A stretch of DNA of 64,000 bases from the NCBI RefSeq assembly GCF_003591035.1, contig NZ_QYUO01000002.1:124001-188000 (forward strand), given 5' to 3'. The position numbers were made by a program, and so were the translations under genes. Below the pieces are notes generated by a model that worked only from the letters and a program-made list of their open reading frames with translations, was not told the DNA's origin and ran no database searches. This document shows, in pieces, positions 17,515-25,954 of this stretch (positions are counted from its first letter, which is position 1; each line of letters starts with the position of its first letter). The DNA is from Noviherbaspirillum saxi (GTDB lineage Bacteria; Pseudomonadota; Gammaproteobacteria; Burkholderiales; Burkholderiaceae_D).

Positions 17515-18027
17515 ATGACGCATCTCAGCATCCGGGTATTGCCGCTCATCCTGCTTGCCTCATCGGGTTTATATGCGGGCGCAGCCAGTTCTGCAAATGA
17601 AACACCCCGACCTGAAAATGCCAGGCAGCCGCAGGTGATCACCCGGCCTGGATCTCAGGCCTCCGTCAAAGGCCCGCCTGAGTACTTCACTGGCAGCGTC
17701 CGTGTCGATCCTATGTTTGCGGCGAAAGATCCTGCTCCTTACTCTGGTGCGATGGTGACCTTCGAGCCCGGCGCCCGGTCCGCATGGCATACGCATCCTG
17801 CTGGCCAATATCTGGTTGTGACCTCAGGCGTGGGCTGGACCCAGGAATGGGGTGGGTCGGTGGCGGAGATCCGTGCCGGCGACGTGATCTGGTGTCCGCC
17901 CGGTGTCAAACACTGGCATGGTGCCGCGCCTACAACGGCAATGTCACATATCGCACTCACGGGAACGCTCAACGGCAAGAACGTTGAATGGATGGAGAAA
18001 GTCAGCGACGAGCAATACCGCAAATGA
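17515..18027 (+). CDS. exported cupin-domain protein
   Basis: A 170-residue protein with a Sec-type signal peptide ([21 protein letters not shown]). The single cupin barrel carries both motifs: [20 protein letters not shown] (motif 1, with HTH and Q) and [18 protein letters not shown] (motif 2). This pattern is seen in quercetinase-like and mandelonitrile-lyase-like cupins and binds a divalent metal. A CTAGGAG site precedes the ATG. The next gene encodes an exported CMD-fold protein; cupin plus CMD pairs are common neighbours, also as fused proteins. Placement after paoABC suggests periplasmic processing of an aldehyde or related compound, which is inference. Confidence 0.85.
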   Translation: MTHLSIRVLPLILLASSGLYAGAASSANETPRPENARQPQVITRPGSQASVKGPPEYFTGSVRVDPMFAAKDPAPYSGAMVTFEPGARSAWHTHPAGQYLVVTSGVGWTQEWGGSVAEIRAGDVIWCPPGVKHWHGAAPTTAMSHIALTGTLNGKNVEWMEKVSDEQYRK

Positions 18028-18071
18028 GACGGATAGTCAAAGTCAGGCCAGGACATTGAAAGGTTACGGAT

Positions 18072-18920
18072 ATGAACGCTTTTACTGCAACCGCCACGTT
18101 AATCATGCTCATGGCTACGGCCTCGGTGCATGGACAGGCGTCAGCTTCAGGAAAGGGGATAACTACCATGCAATCGCTGGATGATGTCCGGGCGGTCGCA
18201 CCGGCTCTAGAAAAGTACGGGCAAGGCCGACTTTTTGGCGAAGTATGGAGGCGTCTCGATTTGTCGCCGCGAGACCGCAGTGTCGTCACGATGGCAGCCC
18301 TCATCGCGCGGAACCAGCCGGCTGAGATGCAGTACCACCTCAATCTGGCGCTCGATAACGGCGTCAAGCCTGGCGAAATCTCCGAGATCATCACACATCT
18401 CGCCTTCTACGCCGGGTGGGGAAACGCGATGGCTGCCGTGAGTCATGCGCAAGAAGTCTTCTCCGGGCGCAGTATCAAGGCCGACCAGCTGCCTCCCGCC
18501 ACAGACAAGCCCCTCCCACTTGATAAAGCTGCGGAGGCACAACGGGCAGCGCGAGTCGAGCAAGACTTCGGTGCAGTGTCTCCAGGAGTTGTTCAGTACA
18601 CAGCCGAGGTCTTGTTCCGCGATTTGTGGCTGCGTCCCGGTCTTGCACCGCGTGACCGCAGCCTGATAACGGTAAGCGCGCTCATTGCCTCCGGGCAGGT
18701 CGCACAGGTTCCGTATCACCTGAATCGAGCAATGGACAATGGCCTGACGCAGCCGCAGGCATCGGAGATGCTCACGCACCTGGCGTTCTATGCGGGCTGG
18801 CCGAATGTGTTCTCGGCGTTGCCAGTGGCAAAGAGTGTGTTCGATAAGCGCCCGCTGCAACAGCCAAGTAATGGCATGGCAATTTCCTCACACGCGCCGG
18901 ATCTCCTAAAGGCGATTTAA
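18072..18920 (+). CDS. exported protein with two carboxymuconolactone decarboxylase domains
   Basis: A 282-residue protein with a signal peptide ([18 protein letters not shown]) and two tandem CMD domains. Each has the same core: '[19 protein letters not shown]...[30 protein letters not shown]' and '[19 protein letters not shown]...[32 protein letters not shown]'. The spacing and repeat suggest an internal duplication. No CxxC peroxidatic motif is present. It follows the exported cupin gene by 44 bases and probably acts with it in the periplasm. Substrate unknown. Confidence 0.85.
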   Translation: MNAFTATATLIMLMATASVHGQASASGKGITTMQSLDDVRAVAPALEKYGQGRLFGEVWRRLDLSPRDRSVVTMAALIARNQPAEMQYHLNLALDNGVKPGEISEIITHLAFYAGWGNAMAAVSHAQEVFSGRSIKADQLPPATDKPLPLDKAAEAQRAARVEQDFGAVSPGVVQYTAEVLFRDLWLRPGLAPRDRSLITVSALIASGQVAQVPYHLNRAMDNGLTQPQASEMLTHLAFYAGWPNVFSALPVAKSVFDKRPLQQPSNGMAISSHAPDLLKAI

Positions 18921-19226
18921 GATGTCCTATGTGCAAGCGCGATATCCAGACTCTCTTAAAGAGAGCTAACAGATAGTCGTCGCAGAAGGGTCGGACGTGT
19001 TTCCCGCCATCCAACACAGCTACCTGCCTGTTGGATGCCAGCCGTCACTCGCGGCTCCCGTCTCGTTACTTCGAAACAGCCGCAGCGCAGCCTACAGATT
19101 CATATTTTTCAAACACTTGAATGGTTGTTCGCCGATCACCGGAGATGGCTGGCACGGACCCTGCAGCGCTGGTCGGGTGCGCACAACCAGATAGCGCGAC
19201 CGATACGTTCGTTCAGGAGAACTGCA
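18921..19226. other. gene-free stretch before the leader-peptide gene
   Basis: This 306-base stretch holds no gene I can support. A short palindrome, CTCTCTT-A-AAGAGAG, lies at 18951-18965, 31 bases after the CMD gene's stop, and may be part of a termination or regulatory site. The CAGGAGAA ribosome site of the next gene stands at its end. The promoter of that gene should be here but I cannot place it with confidence. Confidence 0.45.
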
Positions 19227-19508
19227 ATGAAAACCCTCATCATCAAAGACCTGCCCCGCAACGAAGAACTGGATGCCAAGGCAATGGCATCTGTCCTCGG
19301 TGGAAATCTCGGTCCGGGAGCATCCTCGGCCTCGATGACCGCGCAACGAGTCCCGGTGCCGCCGTATGAACGGGGATACCTCGTGGGCTGGGTGATTAAC
19401 ACCGCCGACAGGCCAATAAAATTTGATGCTCTGATTGGCGACGCCGTATTGCGCGCCACCGATGGGGCGACCTCCGCCTATAACGGCATACCGATCCAGG
19501 TCTACTGA
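19227..19508 (+). CDS. small peptide with a double-glycine-type leader
   Basis: A 93-residue product with the start MKTLIIKDLPRNEELDAKAM followed by ASVLGG. The leader pattern 'I.DLP..EELD..AMA.V.GG', ending at Gly25-Gly26, is the one used by double-glycine leaders that are cut by C39 peptidase-containing ABC transporters, and is common in small proteobacterial secreted peptides. The remaining 67 residues (starting NLGPGASSAS, with YERGYLVGWVIN) would be the exported part. GGAGA lies seven bases before the ATG. No transporter, immunity or maturation gene is nearby. It may be a bacteriocin-like or signalling peptide, or a non-exported member of the family. Confidence 0.7.
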   Translation: MKTLIIKDLPRNEELDAKAMASVLGGNLGPGASSASMTAQRVPVPPYERGYLVGWVINTADRPIKFDALIGDAVLRATDGATSAYNGIPIQVY

Positions 19509-19683
19509 CGGGAAGTCCTGTTCCGAGTTTTATGGAATAGAGCGGTCGGGCGATGCGCCATGTTTGTCCATTTGCACCCACAGCGCGTATCGCCGAGCGG
19601 CGTGCGCAGGCGGGCAAAACCCGCCGAAGCATATCCGCTCGATGGAAGGATTGAGCATCATGGCGCTGCAGGACGGTGCTTTC

Positions 19684-19998
19684 CTACTCGTCGGTAAGGA
19701 CCTGCTGAGCCACGTTGTCGACCACCACGGGACTGTCGAAGTAGGTGACGGTTGGATCAGTGCCGTACTTCTCTCGGACGAATGAACGCCATGACTCCGT
19801 GTACATGGCTTCCGCCTCTGACCTCGAATTCCAAAGGTAGACGCCACCTGCTGTTGCCCCGTCTTGGGAGAGCACGTAATGCTTACTAAACAAACCTTGT
19901 ACGCCTCGATACTTTGGCGCAGTGCTCAGGAAGATGCGGCGAGCTTCCTCGCGAGTGATCGGCTTTGGCAAGGTGAACGTAGTAAAGACAATAATCAT
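19684..19998 (-). CDS. YdhR-like putative monooxygenase (dimeric alpha/beta barrel)
   Basis: A 104-residue protein, MIIVFTTFTLPKPITREEAR, then RIFLSTAPKYRGVQGLFSKH, GGVYLWNSRSEAEAMYTES and a final strand DPTVTYFDSPVVVDN. This matches the YdhR family of small ferredoxin-like-fold proteins proposed to oxidise aromatic compounds; biochemical proof is thin. Of two ATG codons two codons apart, the second (19998) is better spaced from AGGAG. It is not clearly part of an operon. Confidence 0.78.
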   Translation of the reverse strand: MIIVFTTFTLPKPITREEARRIFLSTAPKYRGVQGLFSKHYVLSQDGATAGGVYLWNSRSEAEAMYTESWRSFVREKYGTDPTVTYFDSPVVVDNVAQQVLTDE

Positions 19999-20224
19999 CT
20001 GCATCTCCTGTGGTGCTGCGTGAACGATGACCCTAGTCTATAGACAGCCATCCGCGCATCAAGCGGTAAAAATTCATGCCTGACATGAGATATATGCATG
20101 GATAAACCCCTTATTGCATTTATCCTCTCTTGATGCGATCCGCGGCTTTGACGGGAAGATGTAGCTGCCAAGATTCGCCAAATCGATCCCGGCTCTCAAA
20201 GCACCGTTGTACGGCAAAAGTGGA

Positions 20225-20252
20225 AACGCCCTCGTGATGTCACAAGGGCGTT
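20225..20252 (-). terminator. hairpin downstream of the tannase gene
   Basis: AACGCCCTcGTGA and TCACaAGGGCGTT form a 12-of-13-bp stem around a two-base centre, 23 bases after the tannase stop on the minus strand. The following minus-strand bases contain TTT and TTTT runs but no long uninterrupted T tract, so it may be a weak intrinsic terminator. Confidence 0.6.
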
Positions 20253-20275
20253 ATGGCCTTACTTAAGTCGTTCGA

Positions 20276-22174
20276 TCAAGAACAGGTATAACTTGCCGCC
20301 TGTTTCGGATCGCCGCTCCTGTAGGTGGCCTTCTGCGGGTACGGGCAGATTGGCTGACTGATCGGCGTCGGACTTCCTGGTAGCGAATTGAGATTAATAC
20401 GGTCGGGAACAATGCCTTTTTCCACCCAATCCGTCATGAGCTTATACATTTGTCCGGGTACGAACGTAGGCGGGGTAGCAGCTTCATTCGAAGTAGCATT
20501 TACAGAGCCATGACCGTTGCCAGGCACCAGAAAAAAGCGATAGAAGTTTTGGACATTAGCCATCCCACCCATCTGATTCAACACCCGGTTGTAATAGTTG
20601 ACTGAACCTTGCGAGAAAATCAGCTCATCATTGACGCCGTGGTAGTGAAGAATCTTTCCGCCACGATTCTTGAACGCTGTCAGATCAGGATTATCGGTGT
20701 TGATATTGGCGAATTGCGGCTGCAGCACGACACCTTGGTCGAATGCATTGGAAAACTGAGAGTATGACAGTGATTTCCAACCGTTTACGCCATTGCCCGT
20801 CGCGTTGCGTAAGCCTGGTCCTGCAATCTTGGAGTTTTGCAGTTCCAGTGCAACCATATCTGTTCCAATACTGAATGCCGCATTTGGATTTGCCAAACCA
20901 AACGGCAGACCAGTAGCTTTGGTGAAGGACGCTTGATATAGAGAGGTCCCCCGCGGCAAGCCATACCATTTTTGTGCTCCGCTAAGGGTCACATTCCAGC
21001 CGTTGTCAATTGCCGGGGCCGGAACATTACCGTCCGCCGTCGGGCCATACCAGATCTTGTTGATAGCCTGGGCTTGAGCGACATTGACGCAGGACGGTGA
21101 CGTACTGGCCCCCACCACACCGCCATTACCTACTACACCCGGACAAAGAACTTTCGCATCCTTGGTAGGATCGTACCCGCACTGTGATTGATCAAGGATA
21201 TAGCCAAGGTGCTGTTCACCGACCACATCGCAGGCATTGATGGCTGCGTTGGATACCAAGTCTTGTTGTTCATACGTGGGAATAGGAATTCCCTTGTCAA
21301 CCAGATCGCGCTGCCAGACGATCTGGGGATAGAGTTCGGCAGTCGTAAACTTCGTCCAGTTGATCGCGGGGACGGCGGAAATAATGCCATCGAAGTCAGC
21401 CGGATTGGCCTGAGCTGCTTTCAGCGCTTGGCGGCCGCCTGTGGAGGCACCATCGAAATACGAATACTTCGGTGCAGAACCATAGTAGGCGGTAGCTAGC
21501 GCTTTCGCCTTGACGGCCATTTCATGCACGCTGCGCTCGGAGAAATCTCTCCAGAGGACAGTATTAATCGTTCCATCCGGATTCATCGCCCATGAACCGC
21601 TACCCGTTGGATCGGTGTGGCCCATATTCTCGGACGCCGTTACAGCTCCTTCAGTCCCGGCAATCGCTGAAGCTCTCCGTACATCGTTCGCGGCACCGAT
21701 TCCGCTCAGTGCTGTTATCGAACCTTCTGTAGATCCCCCAAAACCACCATTACCAGTCGCATGAAAACGGCCATTCCAGTTTTGTTTCGCGGGAAGCCAG
21801 ACCTCGATGCCAATACCCGGCGATGTCGATGGCGCGTCGGCCGGGCCGGGATTACCTGGGCCAACGTTAAGCTTGACCAGGCACAGATCATTGGCGGCGG
21901 TCGGCGTCGTCGCGGTTGGTGAGCCGGTGAGCAGCAGAGGTTCCCCTTTTTTAAACGCCTTTACTAGCAACACTGTGGTATTGGCATCGGGCTTAAACCC
22001 AGTCTTGATGGAATCGTCACAGCTTAAGGTAGTTTGCCCGGCGGTTTGGTCGGGAAGTGAAGTGTTGGTGGTGGCGGTGTCGCTGCCGCAGCCAGACAAG
22101 CTGGCGACGTACAGAAGCGTCGCAATCGCCGAAGCGACATGGGAAGCCTTGACGTCATGGTGAATCAAGTTCAT
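20276..22174 (-). CDS. tannase/feruloyl esterase family lipoprotein
   Basis: A 632-residue alpha/beta hydrolase of the tannase family. The N-terminus is a lipoprotein signal (ATLLYVASLSGCGSDTATT, lipobox LSGC). The nucleophile lies in FDGASTGGRQALKAAQAN; the acid region is GGKILHYHGVNDELIFSQGS, and the catalytic His is in LVPGNGHGSVNATS. Cysteines lie along the chain as expected for the CS-D-HC type of tannase, which uses a disulfide to tie Ser and His loops together. It should hydrolyse an ester of a phenolic acid such as gallate or hydroxycinnamate at the cell surface. The ATG at 22174 has GGAGA five bases upstream. A divergent AraC gene is the likely regulator. Confidence 0.88.
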   Translation of the reverse strand: MNLIHHDVKASHVASAIATLLYVASLSGCGSDTATTNTSLPDQTAGQTTLSCDDSIKTGFKPDANTTVLLVKAFKKGEPLLLTGSPTATTPTAANDLCLVKLNVGPGNPGPADAPSTSPGIGIEVWLPAKQNWNGRFHATGNGGFGGSTEGSITALSGIGAANDVRRASAIAGTEGAVTASENMGHTDPTGSGSWAMNPDGTINTVLWRDFSERSVHEMAVKAKALATAYYGSAPKYSYFDGASTGGRQALKAAQANPADFDGIISAVPAINWTKFTTAELYPQIVWQRDLVDKGIPIPTYEQQDLVSNAAINACDVVGEQHLGYILDQSQCGYDPTKDAKVLCPGVVGNGGVVGASTSPSCVNVAQAQAINKIWYGPTADGNVPAPAIDNGWNVTLSGAQKWYGLPRGTSLYQASFTKATGLPFGLANPNAAFSIGTDMVALELQNSKIAGPGLRNATGNGVNGWKSLSYSQFSNAFDQGVVLQPQFANINTDNPDLTAFKNRGGKILHYHGVNDELIFSQGSVNYYNRVLNQMGGMANVQNFYRFFLVPGNGHGSVNATSNEAATPPTFVPGQMYKLMTDWVEKGIVPDRINLNSLPGSPTPISQPICPYPQKATYRSGDPKQAASYTCS

Positions 22175-22314
22175 AAGCGTCTCCAATGTAATTTTTGGGT
22201 TTTTACTACTCTTGCGTAATGCAATCTGACCGACGTTTCGGGATCGGGTGATGGCTTGAGCAGGGGTGAGGAATCAAGCGAAAGATGAAGGTGTCAACAT
22301 CATCCTAATGCGCT

Positions 22315-22358
22315 ATAGTGCAAACACACCCTGCAAATCAATGGTATAGATGCACTAT
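22315..22358. promoter_or_regulatory. inverted repeat in the tannase/AraC divergent promoter
   Basis: ATAGTGCA (22315-22322) and TGCACTAT (22351-22358) form an 8-bp inverted pair separated by 28 bases, in the 280-base region between the divergent tannase and AraC genes. GCTATAGTG also contains a TATAGT hexamer. AraC proteins bind paired sites in such regions, often as direct repeats, so the fit is moderate. Confidence 0.35.
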
Positions 22359-22454
22359 CCTGCATGCTTCCAGAAAATTGCTCTCTTTTTCCGAAAGCTT
22401 GCTGTTTTCAGCCAGTGAAGGGCGGGACCCATATTTCTTAATGGAAAACCAACC

Positions 22455-23387
22455 ATGTCAATCCAACAAATCAGTGCATTGCCGAATTCGCCCATCCAAG
22501 TCATGGTCGAAGGAAAGCTGGTGCAACTTGATGAGGCGACAAAGTGTGCAGAAAGTGTGACGCCGCAGCCTGCTCAGCCATGGCATGGGTTTCCGATTGA
22601 GTTTCTTTCAGGTAAAGCCAAAAGCGATCAACTTCCTTCCATGTACCATCCAGATGTATTCCTTTGGCATGGAAAAGTTGGATGCGGGATGAGCAGAATG
22701 ACTTCTGGCTGCTACACCTACGACGCTGTGACTGGCCCTGGCGATACTTTATTCGTGCAAGAAAACTTCGAGATTGACCGATCAAGTTTTCAGACGACCG
22801 ATTTTGCAGGCATAGCGTTAGCAATTCGACCGGCAGAGCTGAATCTGTTGTTTCCTGAGGAGATAAAAACGCTCAGCCTATCCGGTTTTCAGATCACCAA
22901 GGATAAGGCCCTCGACAACCTGTTATCCCTGATGGAGATGGAGATCCGGAATGGATGTCCTTCCGGCAGGCTTTACGCGGAAAGCCTGTCGATCGCTTTG
23001 GTCACGTATCTGACGCAGACTTATGCCAACGGCAAGCCGCTCAAAAGTATTGGCAACAAGCTGGCTGGGCAAAATCTACAGAAGGTGAAATCGTATGTCC
23101 GGGAAAATCTTGCAAACGAACTGAGTCTCCATAAACTGGCCAGTCTGGTAAATCTAAGTCCGTATCACTTTGCCCGGCTATTCAAAGCAACAATTGGAAT
23201 GGCGCCGCACAGCTATGTGACGGAACAGCGCATTCAGGAGGCACAGCGCTTACTGAAATCAGATCGGACGATAGCAGAAATTGCCGCCGTAACTGGCTTT
23301 GCTTCGCAAGCTCATATGTCAGATGTGTTCCGCCGCCGATTTGGCGTCCCGCCGATCAAATTGCGTAAGCAATGGAACCATAGTTAA
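22455..23387 (+). CDS. AraC family transcriptional regulator
   Basis: A 310-residue regulator. The last 100 residues are a complete AraC domain with two helix-turn-helix motifs: ELSLHKLASLVNLSPYHFAR and TIAEIAAVTGFASQAHMSDV, ending FRRRFGVPPIKLRK. The N-terminal 180 residues are an effector domain without a recognisable name; DPFFL-type cupin motifs are absent. It is divergent from the tannase-family lipoprotein gene and probably activates it in response to a phenolic ester or acid (inference). The ATG at 22455 lacks a strong ribosome site. A long fold-back repeat begins at the base after its stop codon. Confidence 0.88.
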   Translation: MSIQQISALPNSPIQVMVEGKLVQLDEATKCAESVTPQPAQPWHGFPIEFLSGKAKSDQLPSMYHPDVFLWHGKVGCGMSRMTSGCYTYDAVTGPGDTLFVQENFEIDRSSFQTTDFAGIALAIRPAELNLLFPEEIKTLSLSGFQITKDKALDNLLSLMEMEIRNGCPSGRLYAESLSIALVTYLTQTYANGKPLKSIGNKLAGQNLQKVKSYVRENLANELSLHKLASLVNLSPYHFARLFKATIGMAPHSYVTEQRIQEAQRLLKSDRTIAEIAAVTGFASQAHMSDVFRRRFGVPPIKLRKQWNHS

Positions 23388-23558
23388 GGAACGTGCACGA
23401 AATAATTTCCCGATTTGGTTCACGTCTGACGGGCGCGCTGCAGCGTTGCTCGGCGTCGCCATAGCTCGCTATGACTCCTTCTCGCGCCCCTCGGCGGGCC
23501 CCTTGCAGCGCATCCCGTCGGACGCGTCCAAATCGGTAACTTATTCCGTACACATTCC
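23388..23558. repeat. long fold-back (inverted-repeat) element, copy 1
   Basis: A 171-base segment whose two ends are 31-bp inverted arms with 26 matches (left 23388-23418, right 23528-23558; shared pieces GGAA, GTG, ACG, AATAA, CCGATTTGG). Further inside, GACGGG, CGCTGCA and a central hairpin CATAGC-tc-GCTATG continue the fold, so nearly the whole element pairs with itself. It starts one base after the TAA of the AraC gene. The core resembles those at 35057-35220, 44376-44443 and 58676-58850. It could be a MITE-like element or act as a strong terminator. Confidence 0.75.
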
Positions 23559-23618
23559 TAAGAGCTTGGTCTTGCCGTCGCGCTCGGGATCGTAAATGCG
23601 GCAGCAAGATCTTCGCAT

Positions 23619-24308
23619 TCAACGCAAGGCCCCGAACACCTTGCCGATGATTTTGTTGCCGGTGCCAATCGGGTCGCGCCGAATCGCCTTTTCCTCTTCG
23701 GCAATCATCGTAAACAGGCCGTCGAGCGCCCGTTGTGTCACGTAGTCTTCTACGGTCGCTTGCTGCGACGCCAAGCCCAGGTTGGATGCCTGGCCCATCG
23801 CGCTGTTGTACTTCGCCGACAGGTCAGAGCGATCGGTAACCTTCTTCACCATCGGCAAAAACATCACTGCGAGCTGGGCGGACGTTTTGTCGCGGAAGAA
23901 ATTTGTCACCGAGGTATCGCCGCCAGTCAGGATTTGCTTTGCATCGGCCACTGACATCGACCTGACGGCATTGAGCAACAGCGGTTTGGCCATCGGCACG
24001 GCGGCCTCGGCCGCATGATTCATCGAAACCACCAGCTCATCAAGTTGTTGTCCGCGGCCTGTCATTTTCAGCAGTGGGCGAGCCTGCTCGAGGATGGGCG
24101 GCAGCTGGATCTTGACCTTGTCGTTGTTCAGGAAACCATTATGGACCCCAAGTTTGGCGACCGCGGCAAGCGACCCTTTTTCCAGTGCTGCCTTCAAGCC
24201 ATTAGTGGCGTCCTGGTTTGACAGATCGTCGAGGGAGATTGCCATGGCACTTGATGCGAACAGGCACAGCATGAATAGCAGTGACTTCGCTGGGGGGAGC
24301 ATGGACAT
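23619..24308 (-). CDS. DUF4197 family exported protein
   Basis: A 229-residue protein with a signal peptide (SLLFMLCLFASSAMAISL). The mature part is the DUF4197 pattern: ATNGLKAALEKGSLAAVAKL, GFLNNDKVKIQLPPILEQAR, KQILTGGDTSVTNFFRDKTS, and ALDGLFTMIAEEEKAIRRDP ending GTGNKIIGKVFGALR. The family is common in proteobacteria and has no established function. AGGAG stands six bases before the ATG at 24308. It follows the LysM lipoprotein gene only loosely and is probably its own transcription unit. Confidence 0.88.
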   Translation of the reverse strand: MSMLPPAKSLLFMLCLFASSAMAISLDDLSNQDATNGLKAALEKGSLAAVAKLGVHNGFLNNDKVKIQLPPILEQARPLLKMTGRGQQLDELVVSMNHAAEAAVPMAKPLLLNAVRSMSVADAKQILTGGDTSVTNFFRDKTSAQLAVMFLPMVKKVTDRSDLSAKYNSAMGQASNLGLASQQATVEDYVTQRALDGLFTMIAEEEKAIRRDPIGTGNKIIGKVFGALR

Positions 24309-24533
24309 GGCGAACTCCTATGTTCAGGTTTCTTGGGCGGGCATTGCCAGTCTATGCTAGCAACCGCAATTTAGCTAACCGCAATGAAACCTTGGAATGC
24401 CACGCAATCGCGGAAGTTTGAGTATCTCGACCATCGCGGAGTCGGGGCCATACCACTGTACTTGTCAGGTACCTGGCCTGCCAATTGGTCAAGTAACCCC
24501 TCATATTCTCCAAAAAATGACCGCTTCGGCTGT

Positions 24534-24932
24534 TTATCTTGGTGTCAGCCTGAGTGTCTGGCCTTGGCGGATTCGGTTCGGATCTTCGATGTTATTCCAG
24601 TTTGCGATGTCTTGAGAATTCAGGCCGTGCTTTCGCGCGATGCTGGATAGCGTATCACCCTCGGTCACAATGTAATCTGCGGAAGACCCGGAAGCGCCCG
24701 AGGAGCCCGAAGCGCCCGAGGAGCCGGAACGTTGTCCGGTAGTCGGTGCAGTTTGCTTAGAGGCCGGAGTTTGGGGGGCGGTTTGGGCCCGTTCGGTGGC
24801 GGTTACCGGCGGCGGTGCCGCTTGAGGGGCGGTTTGCGCGGCTGGAGAAGACGGCGGGGCTTGCGCGGCTTCTTGCTTCTTCTCGCAAGCTGTGACAGCA
24901 AACACCATTGCAAGAGGGATAAAACGTCTCAT
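24534..24932 (-). CDS. LysM domain lipoprotein
   Basis: A 132-residue lipoprotein. The signal MRRFIPLAMVFAVTACEKK contains the lipobox VTAC. A low-complexity linker rich in Ala, Pro, Gln and Thr follows, then a repeat of GSSGAS, and a C-terminal LysM domain (YIVTEGDTLSSIARKHGL, NWNNIEDPNRIRQGQTLRL) that binds peptidoglycan. It should be anchored by lipid and reach the cell wall through the linker. AAAGGA lies before the ATG at 24932; an earlier in-frame start would destroy the lipoprotein signal. Confidence 0.88.
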   Translation of the reverse strand: MRRFIPLAMVFAVTACEKKQEAAQAPPSSPAAQTAPQAAPPPVTATERAQTAPQTPASKQTAPTTGQRSGSSGASGSSGASGSSADYIVTEGDTLSSIARKHGLNSQDIANWNNIEDPNRIRQGQTLRLTPR

Positions 24933-24995
24933 GCTGATTCCTTTCCATGTCGGAATGGGATCGATCAAGACCCGAGTGGATCGTTGACCTGTCAT

Positions 24996-25417
24996 GACCT
25001 GATTTCAGGATGTCTGCCCCGTTCCATAAGACATCAAATTAAGTGTATTTAGATTTCTTAGCCGTACTTTATGATTTATCAAGTTCACGGACCGCGACTC
25101 GAAGTGAGTGTCAACTATCGAAAATCCACCACTATCGACACTCAGCAATTCGAAAATCTAATATCCGCTTGGCGACTTCGGGTTGGTGATCACGAGTAGC
25201 GCGAAAGCCTAGAAAAATTTTCTGGAGGGGCAAGAAGGCCGCATGAACCTGACAGGGGGCAACCAGATGGCAAGCCGCTTGACCTTGCACTGGCCTATCC
25301 TATGCTGGTTGGGCAGGTGCACAGGTCACTGTGTCGGCCAGGATTTCGGCTTCGCTGTCTGTGTGGCTGCACCATACCACCAGCGTCAAGCAACGTCTTA
25401 TGCAAGGAGAGATCATC
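24996..25417. other. gene-free stretch upstream of a cupin gene
   Basis: Open frames here are short and have no recognisable product. GAGTGTC (about 25108) and GACACTC (about 25138) form a 7-bp inverted pair around a doubled CTATCGA sequence, which could be a regulatory site. The AAGGAGAG ribosome site of the next gene is at its end. Confidence 0.4.
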
Positions 25418-25801
25418 ATGAGCACCGTGGTCGAAAAACACAACTTGGTCCGCAAGCCTGCTGACCAGCCTGATGAAACTAGGCCGTTCGTGGACGGCAT
25501 GGGAAGGATGCAAGTCTATGAATTGGGGGATCTCATTGTTGGCAAGGGGGAATTTGAGCCAGGCTGGAAATGGAGTCAGCATGTAAAACCGATTGCGGGA
25601 ACCGATTCCTGTAAGGCTGCCCATACCGGTTTGATTCTTCAGGGCAGGATGATGGTGCAGATGGATGATGGTTCTCAGGTTGAGTACGGCCCTAACGATT
25701 TTTTCTATATGCCCCCTGGCCATGATGCATGGATCATCGGTAATGAGCGTTGCGTCGTTATTGATGTGACTGGCGTCGCAAAATATGCGAAACCGCATTG
25801 A
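25418..25801 (+). CDS. cupin-domain protein
   Basis: A 127-residue single-domain cupin. Motif 1 lies around GEFEPGWKWSQHVKPIAGTD and AHTGLILQGRMMVQMDDGSQ; motif 2 is GPNDFFYMPPGHDAWIIGNE. The usual first metal ligands HxH are reduced to a single His (SQHVKP), so metal binding may be weak. No signal peptide, hence cytoplasmic. The ATG at 25418 follows AAGGAGAG at good spacing; 29 further codons are open upstream but carry no ribosome site. Possibly a small-molecule sensor or isomerase; substrate unknown. Confidence 0.82.
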   Translation: MSTVVEKHNLVRKPADQPDETRPFVDGMGRMQVYELGDLIVGKGEFEPGWKWSQHVKPIAGTDSCKAAHTGLILQGRMMVQMDDGSQVEYGPNDFFYMPPGHDAWIIGNERCVVIDVTGVAKYAKPH

Positions 25802-25906
25802 TACGCGTATAAGATAGTCTCTGGCTCCTTGAATTTGAAGGAGCTTCATCTGCCGGTTGGTCCCAAATCGTAAGAAGTAACCTTGCCTTCACCGGCCAGC
25901 TCGCGC

Positions 25907-25948
25907 CGGCACTCTAACGGGAGGCGGCCGCCTTCCGTTAGAGTGCCG
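25907..25948. terminator. 42-bp palindrome between convergent genes
   Basis: Two 21-base arms (25907-25927 and 25928-25948) meet without a loop and differ at one position; the outer part is CGGCACTCTAACGG and the inner part AGGCGG/CCGCCT. It lies seven bases from the stop of the minus-strand hydrolase and about 105 bases after the cupin stop. It most likely ends transcription from both sides. No T tract is visible, so another role is possible. Confidence 0.55.
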
Positions 25949-25954
25949 AGCTGA

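Noticed and set aside
23388..23558. Possible CRISPR-like or RNA-gene region because of the repeated and folded sequence
   Set aside because: There is one inverted structure and no direct repeats with spacers; it fits a fold-back repeat better. No CRISPR array or cas gene was seen anywhere in the window.
25243..25464. A 73-codon plus-strand frame overlapping the start of the cupin gene
   Set aside because: It runs into a gene with a good ribosome site in another frame, and its translation (many Cys, His, Arg) looks non-coding.
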